Source: Opisthocomus hoazin
Lineage: Eukaryota; Chordata; Aves; Opisthocomiformes; Opisthocomidae
Length of the DNA stretch: 64,000 nucleotides
NCBI RefSeq assembly: GCF_030867145.1
Contig: NC_134416.1
Span: forward strand, 97,317,183 to 97,381,182
Direction: 5' to 3'
In this document: piece after piece, positions 1 to 14,800 of the stretch
Layout: every line of letters starts with the position of its first letter
Numbering within the stretch: the first letter of the stretch is position 1
Program-made: the position numbers and the translations under genes
Notes under the pieces: model-generated
Databases searched by the model: none
Told to the model about the DNA's origin: nothing
What the model saw: the letters and a program-made list of their open reading frames with translations, nothing else

Positions 1-3000
1 TCTTAGCCGTCTAAGCAGCCTACACGGTGGATAAACTGCAGAGATTTGATCTGTTTAATGAGCAGCATCGTCTTTTTCAAACAAATAGATGTAATTAAAG
101 TAGCAGACTGCTGCCCCACAGCGTGCTCCCAGATGGCAGCACAATCTTTAGGCTAGGGTTTCCTTCTGTTTTTTTATAAGCAATCCAGCACAAGAAGTTG
201 AGTTATTGTCGTGACTTAATGCAGGACAAGTGGAGGGGCAAGGCGCCAGAGCTCAGGCCATGAACACAGAAGCATCCCTTTTGTCGAGACCCTCCTGGCC
301 ACATCTTTTCCATCCTCACAATCTGATAAAGTCAAGCTGGGCTGTCATAGATACCCATTTTATTCCTCAAGGGAATAATACAGTTATTTTTATATCACAT
401 CTGTCTGGCTGCCACCCCTTGTCATGAAATTCTGTCTTTGCTATGTGCTATTAAGCACACTCAATCTCCTCAATGTTTTGGTTTTTTTAAGGCCAAAGGA
501 TATGGTTGTGATTCAGAGAGAACACTTCACTGAAAATGGTGGGCCTAGGTGGCTCTGTAAGCAGAATTTTCTGTTGTGATGCATAAGAATTTGCACTGGA
601 CAACTGATGACATGAGTTGGTGCTTTGCTCTGATTACATATTTAGCGTATCATTGACTCTTGTAAAACCACAAACAAATGTATGGATTGTGAAAGAAGAC
701 GTATGTGCACATGCAGACATGGTATTAACCTTTATTTCTTAAGTAGCTTACATTTTTTGTGGAGAAAAGCTGCTTTACAACCCATTAAGATGAAGATTAA
801 CTTGTTTAATGTTTAGCTTTATTCCCAGCAGAGCAGTGACTCAAATCTATTTAGTCCAAGTGAGATGCAAGAGCACTGTAAGTGTTATGACTTCATTTAA
901 ATATTGCTAATGATAAGGGACAGAGACTCTTGAAAATGAGTCCAGACAGTCAGCTGTTTACATAATACCCAAGTCACTTGGTTGGACTGACGTGTCCTTA
1001 TCTTCACATGCACAAGATGACTCCAACCTTCTCTAAGGTAGTCTCATGATCCTGGTTCCCAGCCTCTAAGCTCTATAAAGCACTGACCATGCTTAATTAA
1101 AGTGGCTGCTGAAATGACACTAGCTGCAAACTTTACAGAATCTGTAAACAGAAGATTGAATCTGAGTATAGCAAATCTCAAAGCCTCAAAGTGGGCCCTG
1201 GGCTGTCTTACATCTACAGGTCTTATAGGAATACTGGTGACATAAAGCACAGTTTGCAAGTAAACTAAGTTTCTAGTCTTAGAGCCACTGGTAAAGCTGG
1301 TAATCATTGTTTTTCTGGTCAATAGATTGTTTTCAGTAAAACTCAAAGCATCTCCCAAATATCTAAGACTGATCACCTCAGATAGGGAAGCAGACTGTTC
1401 TGCCTTTAAGCAATTATTCTCTGTGCCCCTTTTCCAGAGGGATGCTTTTATCCTTGAGCCCTTGCGTGCTGTTCTAGCTCATAACTACGCTTGTGATTGC
1501 TCTGATTGACCCTCCCAGCTGCAGACATGGGAGTGGAGTAGGACAGATGAAATTGCTTGAGTTAAAGTAATTTTCATTTTTGTTTGCAGCTTACAGGGTG
1601 GACTTCTTCCTCCATTTAAATCTCTGCAATTCTAAAGTATTTCTGCAGAGTCCTGGGCTTTTTTGATAGAAACTGTTGTGTGCTGCAACCTACTCTTAAG
1701 GACCAACCCCACCAAATGCCAGATGAAGGCAATCTCATCCACAGCAGTTACTCGGCCTGGAGGTTGTGACCTTGAAGAGGCAGTCGGGAAGAAGCAGACA
1801 TCTGCCTACAGGAGTTTCTGCTGCCTTTAGGAGCCACCAGCTGGACTGTGGGAAAGAATAGATTTCTAATGTCAAATACATTATTTGCTTCACTGGGAGC
1901 CACCAGCGGTGATGGTCTGAGCCCCTCTCTGGCACTTCCCACAGGGTTCTTCTAGTAACCAGACCCAGCCGAACTATTTCTGGGAGAGCAGTCCCAGCTA
2001 TTCTATGACATATATTGTTTCCTGCATAAGGGAAAAAAGTCAAGACTGGAATACTTTATTGGCATCTGCTGAGTCATCTGATAACCTGGGAAGGATTTCC
2101 TTGGGTTGTCATGTTTGTTTGTCAGTTGTGTTCAGTGTGTCCTGCGCTGTTGCTGCTGCGATGGCTGTGGAAAGAAGGCGGTGAACGTCAGTGTCCCCCT
2201 CACGAGTGTGCCCCGTGACCACTGCAGACAGCGCTGGAACCAGTAACTGCGCCTGTCCCCAGACTGTGCTTTGACTTACCTAGCAGGATTTGTGGTATGT
2301 GTGATTATTTAAATGCCTAAGGAATTTTCATATAAAGCAAGCAACACTGAGGTATTTTAACTTTAATTTCCTCCTAAGCCATTTCGCTGAATTTGGCACC
2401 CTGTCCTCTTTTTGGTTTATTGCTTGTGAATGTCAGAGAACACATGTGTTTGCTGTCCCACACTAACAAGTGGAGCCCCACAAATGGTTGAAGGCAATCC
2501 TCATTTGTGCTTCTACAATCTGTTTGTACAAAGATAAACAGTGTACCTTTTTTTTGCATGCTCATTCAATGAAAGGCTACAGATTTTTCTTCCCTCTTGT
2601 CTGCCCAAAATACTCTTTTGTCCCCTTATTCGTCTTCCTCTTAGGTCCCAGATCAGCAGTTTGGTAGTTGGAACTGCTCCTTTCTGTCTCTACCTAGAGG
2701 AGAGATGAGTAGAGGGAGGGAGGAGAGAGGAAAAGGTACGGGTAGCCAAAAGATTACTGTAATAGCACAGGCTGAGAATCTTCAAAAGTATCTGAGACAC
2801 ATATATTCATGCAATACTCTCAGAAATCACTGACGTTTATAAACCTAACTACCTGTTCAATTCTTCTTCTTCCCGTACATTTTTAAGGCTGATGTGCTGT
2901 GCTGTTAATTTGTAACAGCTAGGAGCAGCCTGGCCACCACCTTAGTTTGGTAGCCAATCTTCCAAAAGGAGTCTTTTGAACACAAAAAAACCCATGAGAG

Positions 3001-6000
3001 GTGGGGGGAACAAAGCTATGTGTCTCTCTCGAGCGAGCTGAATCTGTTGGGCCCGTGGATAAAGTCATCCTTTAACTTCTGCCTTCCTTTTGTGCTTATG
3101 ACAGGGAGGCAGCTGGTGGGTCTGCTGGGCCCTGCCATCCCTGTGGCACAGGCTGGCATGCTCGGGCGTGATCTCCTTGATCCCCAGCAGGTGATTTGCT
3201 CTGGTGGCTGATCCATGACAGGCTGCTGGGCAGGCGAGATGGCTCAAATCCTGCATTGAAGGGAAGGTATAATTCAGGCCATATGTCAGGGCCGTGTGTG
3301 TGTGGAAGTGGGCGGGTAAGGGACCGCGGTGGAAGTGGAGAAATAAGTATTGAGTCAGCAGCAGAGATGACTGAAATTTATCCAGAACACGTTGCCAATG
3401 ATTTTGGTGGTGCCTCCAGTATTACTAGTGATGACGTTGGGAGGTTTGGAGTTCCACTGGTTGGCAGCTGTGCCCTCGGAAAGGGACACGGAGAAATTTT
3501 CTCATCTGTCAGAATCTCATTATTTGCAATGGAATCTGACAGCTCTAAGGTCACATGTGTGTAAATCAAGCAGAAGGGGGAGCAGACAGTAATTTTGTTT
3601 GCAGTGGCACACGGGGAGAGTTGTCATCCCGGAGTCTGAGCAGCACGACCACAGCTACTGCCATGTGCTTAGCAAGCATATACAGTTCCTGAGTCCCTTC
3701 TGTTCCCACTCCCTGCTGCCAGCACCAGAGCCTTCCTCCTCAGAGCTGTCTTCCTCCTTCCTCCAATTCCTGAGAGAGGCTGAGGCAGGCAGCAGCACTT
3801 ACCTGTCCCTTTTCCGAGCTGCGTGGAGTTGAGATCACAGCCGCATTAATGTCCTACGCTGTCGTATCACTGCTTTCTTTCCCCCCAGACCCAGGAAAGG
3901 ATGAGGGTGGAGGAATCCCACCGGCCTCTAAAGCAGGAGCCTCGATGCAAGAACAAGATAGCTTTTTAGGAACAAAATGAATCCCAGAAAACTAGCCCAG
4001 GCAGCACTGGGAGTTGAATGCTGGGGTTACCAGGATCTCATGACAGGCTCTCCTGCCAACATCTTCACTTGGGTGTCAGCTGGACCTGAAAGCAGACTTG
4101 GTTTGGTTTATATTTATTTAATCAGACTTGGAAGAAATAATCCAGATGTGTATCAACTTCTAAATGTTTTTTCTCATTCTCAGCTTGTGAGTTATATGGA
4201 TTCAGGTTTCTTGTTTGGATTCAGATACTGTAGTGAGCTAGACATGCTAAAAACTACATAGACTTTGAGGTGACTGATTCAGTTTACTTATCTGACAATA
4301 TATGATACTTCTGCCAGGTCTTTAACCTGGGTTTCAAAGTGTCAGTTTCTAGCTACATGGAGAGGACACATAATACATCTTCAGAAATTAGGCAGGATCT
4401 GAGATTCTTTTTTAAGGGATGAAAGTGATGAAGGGAACTAGAAGAGACGACAGAGGAAAACTATTCTGGTATTTACTATTACCAAACCGGCAATAGCTTC
4501 TCCAAAGAGATAGTAAACATCTACTTCTTTAGAAAGTTTTTAAACTAAGCACTTCAGAAGGTGTTGGGGAAGGAGAAATAGTCCCAATTTCTGAACTTTC
4601 TTGTAACACAGACTTGTTGATTCCCCCTGCAGGTTGATCTAAGGTCAGACACAGAGCAGTGTTTCAGTTCACTAGAGATCGTAGATCCACATGGGAAGTT
4701 TCAGGCTGTGATCTGTGGCCAGATCAACTTTCCTATGTGGGTTAAAAAAAAACCAAACCAAAAAACACCACACTAGAATACTTAGTTGCTACTTTCAGCA
4801 CTGATGCTGTAAAACGTAACCTCTAGCATACACTGTGGATAGGCTTCTGCAGAACAGAACAACTCCTCTGGATGACCACCTCAGGAGCTCTGGAGGTGCA
4901 GAAAGTATTCTGATTTTGCAAAAAGTTTACCCAGGAAGAGACACCTTGCTGCTGTCATGTGCTCTCCATCTCTCTCTCCTTATCTTCCTCATGCTTCCTC
5001 CCCCTCTCCCTCTTAGCAGTAATTAATCTAGGTATATTACTCATCGGGGTGCTGTTCTGTTTTTTCCTGCTTAGAAGCCAAAAGCACCTAGCACTTGTGT
5101 TTGCCAGCCCTGGGGTTCATAAGGTGCCAGAGAAAATGAGGAGTTTAGAACCTTCTTTCCTTTTGCTTTTTTAATGCACAAAGAGTGAGAGCTTTCATGT
5201 CTGTGTATACCTGCGTAGCCTCATCCTATTGCTTCAGCTGACAATTACTGTCTCCTCGGGACATCAGGGACTTAGTAAATGGAGCTGAGACCAACAGATC
5301 TGGCATCACCTGCACCCCACACCTGCCTCTTCTCTGACATTCCTGTGCTTGCAGTGCTTTTCTGTTGAAATAAGAAGCCATGGATCTGTTCAGAATCATC
5401 TCCTTTATTATATTGTTGTTATATTACCCTTTATGAAAGAGGTTGAGAAGATTTCATTACAAGCAAGAAGGAATGGTGAAGAGGTCTAGGCAGGAGAAGA
5501 GGAGCGGGGATGGCAGGAACTCAGTGTTGGGTTGGGCTGTGGTTAGGATGAAGACTCTTCAGCTCCTGACGCAGGGTTTTTTTTGGTTAGTTGCCCCCAA
5601 GCAGGCACCCTGCCATTAGACACCCATGCTGAGGGCAGTCGTGCAAGAATCACGCACAATGCGAATGCATCACTTTTCTGGGAGAAACAGCCCAAGTGCT
5701 CAGCTCTTTCCCATCCTCAGTGTAGTTGTGAGTCCTTGCACACCATTATCCAAATTTCTTCTATCCTTCTTGGTACTGTGCTGTGGCAGTGCTTTCTCAG
5801 TACTTTGCTTGACTGGGCATGACTTTTCCCAGCACTAGACAATGTTCACATCCTCCTCTCACTGCTTCTACTGCCCGGAATCCTGCTGCCATGCATGCTA
5901 TGAATCTCACCTTCCTATGTTTTCTCCTATTTTCTCTTGTAGCTGTGGTGAAAGATCCAGATCTCTTCATACCCCACTCTCTTCTCTGCTGTGGGGGAGA

Positions 6001-9000
6001 TTTTCCATCTTTTCTCAGGTTCTTGGGCCAAGCAGTCAAGAGGACTGCTGGTAGAGGACCTGGGTGGCTGCAGCAAATATCATGTGTGTCAGGTTATTCT
6101 CACTGGGGAAACCTGAAAATTGTAAAATACACAGATAAGCCTGTTGGCTGAGGGCTAAAGTGAAAATGAACCCCTCACATTACACTTCCCCACTTTGCCC
6201 AAATATCAGAGGGCAGAGAAACCCAAAAAAGGAGTGTTCTGTCTCCATCTAGGAGGTGAGGGGGAGACAAGGGGAACCAACAGACAAGTCTAAAATAGGG
6301 TTGGTTTGCATTCATGAGTAAGTTTGAGAGGAGTTTCTGCTGCGAAGGGAACAGAGATAGGCTGCAGCAGTATGCAGATGTCTAGGCCACTGAACCCTAA
6401 CTGTGCCTGAGATGAGCACATCCCTGGTGTGCAGGAGTTGCTTCCAATGTTGGAGTGCAAAGGTTAAAGTGGATGGAGAAGAGAAGAGGAAGGGACAGGA
6501 GATGAGTTTCTGCAAGTGTTCAGCAAGCTTTGGCACAGAAAAAGATTCTTATGAGTTTCCATGGGAGCCAAGAAGTGAAAGCAGCTGCTGGAGAATCACC
6601 TTCAGGGAGATTCCTGATAGACTGTATTTAGCTCTCTGCGTTATCTGCACTTTCTAAAGAGCTTAAATGACACACTGTGAGCAGAGTATCTGTGAAGTTA
6701 TCACTGTTGTTAGAAAGAGGGGTGGGCTGATGCATGGTTGGCAGAGGGAGGAACAGTTCATGGAAGGTAGCAGGACCTGCTACAGGAAAATATCACGGCT
6801 ACTGATCCTCTGAACCGACAGTGGATCTTGCTACTTGTCCAGGACAGCAACTAGGTGGCCTCAGCAGTTGACTTCAGCAGAAAAAGAAGTGTAAGTTGTC
6901 ACTACAGTTACACTTTCCCCTCTCCCCAGAGGAAGGTCAAGCCAGTATTCTTTTAGAAACTCCTTTAAATGTAAATTATATCCTTGTTGCTGCCAGTTGC
7001 ATTCTGGCAGGAGGGTCACACACACATGTAACTTTGCAATAGTGTCCAAAGATTTTACATACATGTCAAAACCCTCTCACTGCGCAAGTGAAAGGGAGAT
7101 GCTTGCGCTGCATGTTAAGACCACAGTGAGAGAGGTGTGTGTGCACCGGTGGGGGATGTATGAGAAAATTAAAAAATATTTTTTAAGTATGTTCATGAAA
7201 CCCTTCACTCAGGCCCAGTCATAGACCAGTGATTCCCAGCCACATTCAAGCCTTTTCACAGCATTGCATGCTGCTTTCTTCTGTCTCCCGTCTTGACAGC
7301 AAACCCCAGAATGTTGTTGCTGTCTCTGCCTTCCTCCACTGCTGTCAGTTTGAGAAAGTGCCAGTGGAAAGACTTAGATAACGAGCCAAGCTACGCATAT
7401 TAGTTTGGTCTCTCATCTCTAACGTTGGCGCTCAAGCCAGAGAGGTTATTTTATTTGGGATCTAGTATTAGAGATAAAATTATTTTTTTTTCTTTGAAAG
7501 TGATTGTGTTAAGATTAACACTAAGATTTATTAAATTTAATCTGCACCCAAATTTAACTTTCAATCACTCAACAGTGGTTTCCACAACACAGAAGAAAAA
7601 TATTGAAGCAACCAGAGCAAGGGGTATGTCAATCTTGGCTATTCATTTTCAGGATATTACAGGAGGCCAGTATGTTTGGACAGTGAAAGGAGAGAAACAG
7701 CCTGGTTTTAGGGGTGCTAAGTTTCCAAGCAAATTCCTGGTACACTTAAATTTTGGACACTGAAGCTTCCTGAACATCATACCCATAGAGTACAGAGTAT
7801 GTCTACATTACTTGCAGTATCAAATGAAACAATCTAGAATTCTTACACTCTTGCTGGTTTTTTTTTCTTATTACTTTACTGTAGATGATTAAAACCTACT
7901 GACAGTATCTTCTCTCCCCTCTTCTTTATTAATTCATTATGAATTCAGTTTTCTGGCTGACATCAATACCCTGTCATGGTTCGAAACTCTTCCAGTGCTT
8001 GGTTGGCTTGTTGCTTGCTTGCTGGAAAAAGTGTTTATATCAGGGTTTTTGGAAAGCAACAAAATATGATGTTATGGAGTGTTTTGTTTCTACAAAACTT
8101 GAACTTTGAGGTATTTACATTGTCTAATATGTGACTCTTATTAGGAAAAAATGATACAAATTGTTCTGATCTGTTTCTTCTGTTTGTTCTTTTCTTATAC
8201 GTTTGACAGTATAGTAATCTCAGTAGGATGTGGCATTCTGTGCACACACTGAGGTCAGATGTCTGGCAGACTTGCCAGAGGATACAATATATTTGGGAAA
8301 ACTCTCAGATATTCCTGTGTTCCATTTTTGTTTCCCCGCTTGAGTTTCATGCACGTCTTAGTTATCTGCTGCTGTATGTAAGTCTTCTCTGATTATTAGG
8401 TTTAACCTTAAGGATGCGGCCTGTTAAAGTCTCTGTCTGAAGTAGTCTCTCACATGTGTCAGAGTCTGATCCCATAAGCATCCTACATAAGGAGTTAGCT
8501 CTCACCCCAGGGCACATATCTTGATAATTCAAGCCTTTTGTCAAAAATCTTTCTGCTAGAACAAGGATGACTTATCTATTTTGTGAATCTCCATGAAAAC
8601 ACTAAAAATGAAGAATTCGGCTACCTAAAAAACCAGAGACCATTGTAAATCTCACCTTTCCCTACAATCACATACGTTTGTTTAAGGACATCAAAAGTCA
8701 AACTAGTAATGGTTTTGCATGCAGAGCAAGGGAATGTAGTTATTGTCAGAGACAGGTGCAAAGTTTTAAGAAGACGTGAAATGATAATTTTCACTTGCGT
8801 ACTGCTCCCAGTGCCAAAAAGGAGGTTATTCTCTACCAAAAAATATTAAGAAACTGCTGAATGGCATTTCCATGTGTTAAAAGATGTTCCCTCTACAGTG
8901 GCGTTTGTTTACATTAGAAAAGTGACTGCATATATCGTTAACTTACACTCATCATGTGCAGTCTAGGAAAATTTCCAGAAAGCCAAGAAAAACTGTGGTT

Positions 9001-10669
9001 ATGACGATCCATGACTTACTGCACTGATTTACATTTTGGTCTGTTGCACGTAGTGACTAACAAGAGATCACTTGGAGAAATGATGTTCTGAGTAACGCTG
9101 TTAGTAAATCATGGTCTTTTGCATCGTATGTCATAGAAGAGTTTGGTTCCTCAAATGAAAAAATAGGATAATGGGGAGTCCTGCCTAGTTTATAACGCTG
9201 TTCTCCTTTCTGAGTATGCTCTTAAAATGCACGAGCATCCTAACTCCCTATGGATTTGGTGTTGTTTGGTACCTAACTAAAGCAGCTTCCTCACAGGATA
9301 GCCAACTTAATTTAGAATGCATAACCTACAGTCAAATTATCTGCCATATCTTGAGATTAGTATTTGGCTGTATGGATGACCAGAAAATGTGGACTTTCAA
9401 GTCTTTGGAGATTGTCTTTCTCAGATTTCTTGTAAACAACTACCTTCATCTTTGAGTTTTCAACCTGAGGGTCAAATGTACTTCATTGAATATCTGTCTT
9501 CCTTTTTTGTTTCTTCGCTTAACAGAATGTTATCCCTGTTTTACTGTGTCCAGCTGGCACATCCTCAGCATGCTGATTTAATTTAAAAAAGTCACTACCC
9601 CTTGTAGAAGCCAGATGTAGCTGAACAGCAGCGTTTTACTCATCATATCACTGCTGGCTGAACTGTTCAAAGGGCCATTCCTGCAAACAGTGCAGAGAGT
9701 ACTTCTAGAGCAATGAGAGAAGACATGGAGAGCTGCATCTGTGATATGCCTGAGAGTGGGATTGTGCTTTGACAGGGCGTAAGTCATCCCCTGGCTCTAG
9801 GATTTGAGATGGTTCTTCAAACAGAATATTACTGGGGTTCACTTGAGCTGTAGCAAGTTCCAATCCAGTAGCAGACTGAATAGGCTTGCAGGCAGCCTTC
9901 CTGGCCAGCCTCAAACTTGCAGGTAAAATTTGTATGTGGGGAGCAGACTTTTTCATGAAGGCTATGGACAGCTTCCTCCCAAAAAGTATGGAGCAGGCAT
10001 TAATATTGTGAAGATCGCTGTAAATTTATTTTATAGTTTCAAAGTATGATAGTAGCAACTCAGACCTGATAGCAAAAATACAGTGGGCAGAGAACCCCTT
10101 GCATTATACACCACTGCCATTTATGAGTGTTTTTCATGTTGTCTTAGGAAATGAAAACTGGAAGGGAAGAATGATTGTGACCAGATTACAGGAAACCTGA
10201 CTGCTAGATTGTTCCATTGATCTCTCGCCTACCTCGTCTTTCACAGGTTGGCTTTCTGGTTGTTCTTCATACTGTTGTTTTAGTGGGAAAGAAATGAGCT
10301 TGTATAGACAGCTGGATGCATGTAATCTAAATGTGAATAAGAACAGTTGGAAAGAAAACAACTGATAACTATAAAGATAAAACAGTCTCAGGTAAGACTT
10401 CATCAGGAGAAACTTTGCTTTGTGTATAAAATGACAATCATTCATTATCTTCTATTCAGAAAGAGCCTGTCACCTAAACAGTGTAGAGGAAATAATGGCT
10501 GCAGGTAAAAGCATTGTGCTAATCATGGAAGGTTTGAATTTTTTTCTTGGCTTGTCTGAGCTGCTTTGGACAAGCCACCTTTTCACTCTTTCAATCCCTT
10601 CTCCACATTCCAATCACATGTAGGCATCAAAGATTGCTGCCTGTCTTGGTTAAACTTCTCCTTTACATT
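1..10669. other. Intergenic DNA, no gene recognised
   Basis: AT-rich DNA with stop codons in all frames. The longest reading frames are only about 60-120 codons, and I recognise no protein family in them. There are no clear splice-bounded exons and no recognisable RNA gene. Only short homopolymers and low-complexity patches are visible. The stretch lies upstream of FBXL7 and is best read as part of the gene-poor interval before that gene. Exons of an unannotated long non-coding RNA could be present and would not be detectable by eye. Confidence 0.7.
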
Positions 10670-10860
10670 TTTAAGGTGGTCATGTCTCTTCCTCCTTTGT
10701 CTAAACAGTCTCATGCCTTTGATCTTTCCTCATAGGTCCTATTTTCTAACAGTTTGATCATCCTTATTGCCCTTCTCTGGACTCCTCCAATCAATCCGTA
10801 AAGATTTGTAACTGCAGTGGCTCTAACTGGGCATGTGACTCCAGCTCAGGCCTTCTCTCT
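10670..10860 (-). mobile_element. Ancient, degraded CR1-like LINE fragment
   Basis: Read on the + strand, this segment keeps the order of words typical of the ORF2 C-terminal part of old CR1 elements in antisense. First comes CTTTCCTCATAGGTC, then a block ending TTCTCTGGACTCC, and then CCAGCTCAGGCCT. These correspond to the region before the CR1 C-terminus. Divergence is high, with no open frame left and no 3' tail visible. The assignment rests on my memory of reptile and bird CR1 consensus. The edges are approximate. Confidence 0.6.
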
Positions 10861-11502
10861 CTGAAGATGGAAGACCACTTCCTGAGAATGCTAAAGTGCA
10901 CCAGCTAGGAAAAAAGAAGAGATTGTGTGAAGGTACTCTTTGATGTGACTACTTTCAGCACCTCCTATGAATCTCCTACCAGATCCTAATGTTAAATCAT
11001 CAGTTGTAGTCATTGCTATCACCTCCTTCAAACCCTGTTTCTGTAGCTACAAGCACCCTTCATAAGCTTCTTTTTGCCTTGCTGTCATCTTAATGTGATG
11101 TTCTGTACATGACTTTTTTTTGGAAACACATGTCAAAACTCAATTTATGAAACTCTTTCGGCTATATTAGGATCTAATGAGGTAGTATTGCCTTATCTTG
11201 CACAGAAACTATACAGAGATGGACTACTTCATCTTGTAGTGGCCTCCCATATGATAGGAGGCTACTGGAACTGTAAGGGAAAAAAAACTAGTGGAAATGC
11301 TAATCAACTGCAGTGCCCATAGCAGTGCTTGGCTGCTTAAGATACCCCATGCATACAGTTTCCCTCAATGCTATGAGTATCACCATTCATTCTAGAATTT
11401 ACTGAAGACTCTTTTTTACCATATTGTCATCTATTGTATTTCCTCCACCATGCTGAGCAGGTCAGGCATTATGGTCATTTGCGTTTGCTTGAGTTTCATC
11501 TT
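10861..11502. other. Intergenic DNA, nothing recognised
   Basis: Unremarkable AT-rich sequence between two CR1 fragments. The first part (to about 11050) may be a further decayed piece of the neighbouring ancient CR1, but I cannot show that. Confidence 0.55.
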
Positions 11503-11863
11503 TCACTGAATCACAGAATGGGACCTCTAGGGATCATCTAGTCCAACCCCCCTGCCAAAGCACGGTCACCTAGAGCAGGCTGCACAGGACCTTGTGCAGG
11601 CGGGTCTTGAATATCTCCAGAGAAGGAGACTCCACAACCTCCCTGGGCAACCTGTTCCAGTGCTCCATCACCTTCAGAGTGAAAAAGTTCTTCCTCATGG
11701 TCAGGTGGAACTTCCTAAGCTTCAGTTTATGCCTGTTGCCCCTTGTCCTGTTGCTGGGCATCTCCGGAAAGACTCTGGTCCCATCCTCTTGACGCCCACC
11801 CTTAAGATATTTGTGAGCATTTGGAAGACCCCCTTTCAGCCTTTCCTTCTTCAGGCTAAACAC
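11503..11863 (-). mobile_element. CR1 LINE, 5'-truncated 3' end
   Basis: The + strand begins with the inverted CR1 3' tail (AATCACAGAATG), followed by the antisense of the 3' UTR and the last part of ORF2. On the minus strand the frame ending at 11570 reads the CR1 ORF2 C-terminus. It contains [28 protein letters not shown] and a terminal VLCSLL before the stop. The copy is about 360 bp of an element that is normally several kb, so it is strongly 5' truncated, as is usual for CR1 after incomplete target-primed reverse transcription. The frame is open for roughly 100 codons, which suggests a moderately young insertion. It is not autonomous, since no reverse transcriptase or endonuclease domain is present. 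Confidence 0.93.
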
Positions 11864-14800
11864 AGATGATGTAGTTGATGTTCCATGTAGTTTTGTCAGA
11901 GATGCTCCACATAGTTTTGCCCCCACCAAAAAAAGAAAAATTGATCTGAAATGTCGTATCTTGATGCTTTGTGCTGCGTTGTTTCAGGACTATCTAAAAC
12001 TTTAATCATATCTAAAAACAGAACTTATGACAAATAAACATTGTAGTACATTATAATTCTGGTGAGATTGGTTTTGTGGGTTTTTTTTTTTCAGGTGGGA
12101 TCTACCATATCTGAAAAAGCAAGTACAAGGCTTGGGCCTTGGAGAAAATTGCCTGCCTACTCTTGGTGGAGGCTGGAGTTGTTCTGTGCTGGTTTTTTGG
12201 ACTGGGTGAATCTGGGTGGCAAACAGCAAACTTTTCCTCTGCTCTTAGTGAGCATCCAAGCAGCAGTACCTCCAACTCTGCCAGCGAGGAGAGACGGGGA
12301 CTGGAAAGAAGTTCCTGATGTTGGAGAAGAGAGCGAGTCTGGCTCAGCAAGCAGTCGGGGAGCCAGGCTTGTGGCAGGGATCCGGTAGACACACGGACTA
12401 CAGCTGCTCTGTGGGGGCAGAGTGGGAGCTGGTTAAGAAAAGCATAGGGGCTTGGAGGGCAGGGAGCTCTGAGGAAGGAGAAGGAACTGAGCTTTGTGGC
12501 TGCAGCAGGGACATAGCATTAGCAAACAGAGCGCCGAGGTGCTCTTTCATGCTCTCCTCCCTCCCTTTCTCATTTTCTTAAATTTGTCACCTGAAAACTG
12601 AGTTCAGCATCAGCTGATGTGAGGTTTGGGTAAGTGGCATCCCTGCCTTTCCCTAAACTGCTTGGGCATTTAACTAAGTCTGTATCCTACTGCATTAAGG
12701 GACAAATCAAGGTTATATATGAAGGCTGCACTCAGTGTAAGCTTCTTTATAAACAACCACAAAACTTTTCATTGCTTGGCTTTAGCAGGTTTAGCATGTA
12801 CAAGGTATTTGAGTGCAGAGTATACCACATCTGGCAGAAAAATAGCTATTTTCATGCTAGGAGTACTTATTTTTTCACTTGGAATACTTTTTGTATGTAT
12901 CATTTAAGTGAGATACTCTAGTCTTAAGTCCTTACCAAGAGCGTGAGTCCAGAATTTCATGGTCTAAATAGGTATCACTAACTTCAGGTTTAGCTTTACC
13001 ACAAAGTACCGTATGTTCTTCTTTTGCGAATCTACATTCTTGTTCATATATACAATACATAGCCTTTGTTCCTTAAAAATAATTCTTACCAGTTGTGATA
13101 GTGAGATAAACCCTAACATCTGAATCGCCTGACTTTGAAAATGACTAGTAGCACAGTTTATACCAGAGTACCTAGGTGTGAAACTGGACCATTTGGAATA
13201 ATGAAGAAGTTAAATGATAGCCCAACTGAAAAATCATCGTCTTTGACAGATTGTCTGTACTGGGGGAAAGATTAGTGAGTGGAGGGAAAGGAAGTGGCTA
13301 GTAAAAAAGATCAAAGCTAGTAACTTATCCTGGTGTTCTTAGTTTTCCTACCTTTTATATAAGAGTACTGAATGCATTCACGTATCAACGAGGTGGAGGA
13401 ACGTCCTTCCTCAGCGACCAATACAGTCCAACATGTCCACAGCTAGACAGGGACAACACTGGGGATGCCAGTTATGCTGCCTCAGGGAGAAGAAATGTAG
13501 TTTCAGAGAGAGCAGGGCAGGAGGACATCAGCACCTACCAACCCTAGCAGAAAATCAACAAGTTTCTGAGCACAAAGTCACTTGTAACTTTTAATATTAA
13601 GGCCACAAAATACAGTGGGAAGTTAGCTGCTTTTGGTGCAGCAGTCAAAGGGTCAAATTCTTTCCCCTGCTGCTTGAGCGCAGCTCTGTGGCAGTCTGCT
13701 GGGCTCCGCCAGTGAAACTGAAGAGGAGGATTTGGCTTGCAGCCTGGTTTTAATCTGCACGTATGGTATCAATTTTGGAAGCATTTTCTGGTTGTCCTCA
13801 CAGTTATGAAAGGGTAGAAAAATATATTTATTCTTTTCCAGAGTTAAAAATCGGACTTTTGTTAACTCATTTGTGTTAATTCTCTACCTGAGAAGTGCAG
13901 TAACTAGCTTCATCTTCAGTTTTGAATAGCCTTTCTATTAAGAAGTATCTCTGCTGCCTATCCTAAGGGAAAGGCTGCTTTTTCCAGCTTGCCCCAGCAG
14001 ATCCCAATTCTCTCCTGCATGCGTAGATGGTGCTGAGCCCATTGGGACACTAACCTACATGTACCCCTCCAGACCATAGGCACTGGGAGTCCCCTGCCCA
14101 TGAGCCTTCTTCCTCCTTTTCCTTAGCATGTTCATCCAGTTGGTTTTTTTGCACCGAGATGAGGAGTATTGTGGAGCATGGGATGTCAGTGGCAATGGTT
14201 GTGTACACTTCCAACTGGCTGCTGAAGAGGGAGTATCTCCTCTTGATCACTGAAATCTTCAGCTTTTGTGATGAGAACAGTAGCCATCAGCCATTGATAA
14301 GTGTCTGATCCTGTTAACGAGCTCTGACCTTCTCAGAGCTCCATCTCAAGCACTGTCATACATTTCCTAGTTGCTGTTTTACCATAAAGTTTTCCTGAGG
14401 TGGTCTCAGGACACTTTCCTTGCTTTTGGTCCCTTCTGTGATGTTTTATGTCACCCCTTTCTTTGGGATAGACACTGCTTCCTCCTGCTTCTGAGAAAGA
14501 CCAGCAGCCCTGGCTCTCCCCAGGGCACAGGGCTGCGAGAAGCTGCCTGTAGCAAGGATCTCGGCTTTCCTGTGTAATTGCAGATAGCATTCATATTTTC
14601 TTCAGAATCTGAGGAAACTTACGTATGAGAGGCAATTAACCCTTCCAGTAATTTTTTTTCCTTTTTGCTGCTTTCTCATCTAATCTGTCACTTTTCTTCC
14701 CTCCCAATTGCTTCTTCCTTTGTCTGTCTTTCCACCCTCTTTTTGCACTCTCCTCCTTGTATTACCTCTTTCATCTACCTGGACACTCACTCAGCACCCA

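Noticed and set aside
3196..3564. 122-codon + strand frame with Gly-rich start
   Set aside because: No protein family recognised, no conserved splice borders, overlaps other frames in the same region.
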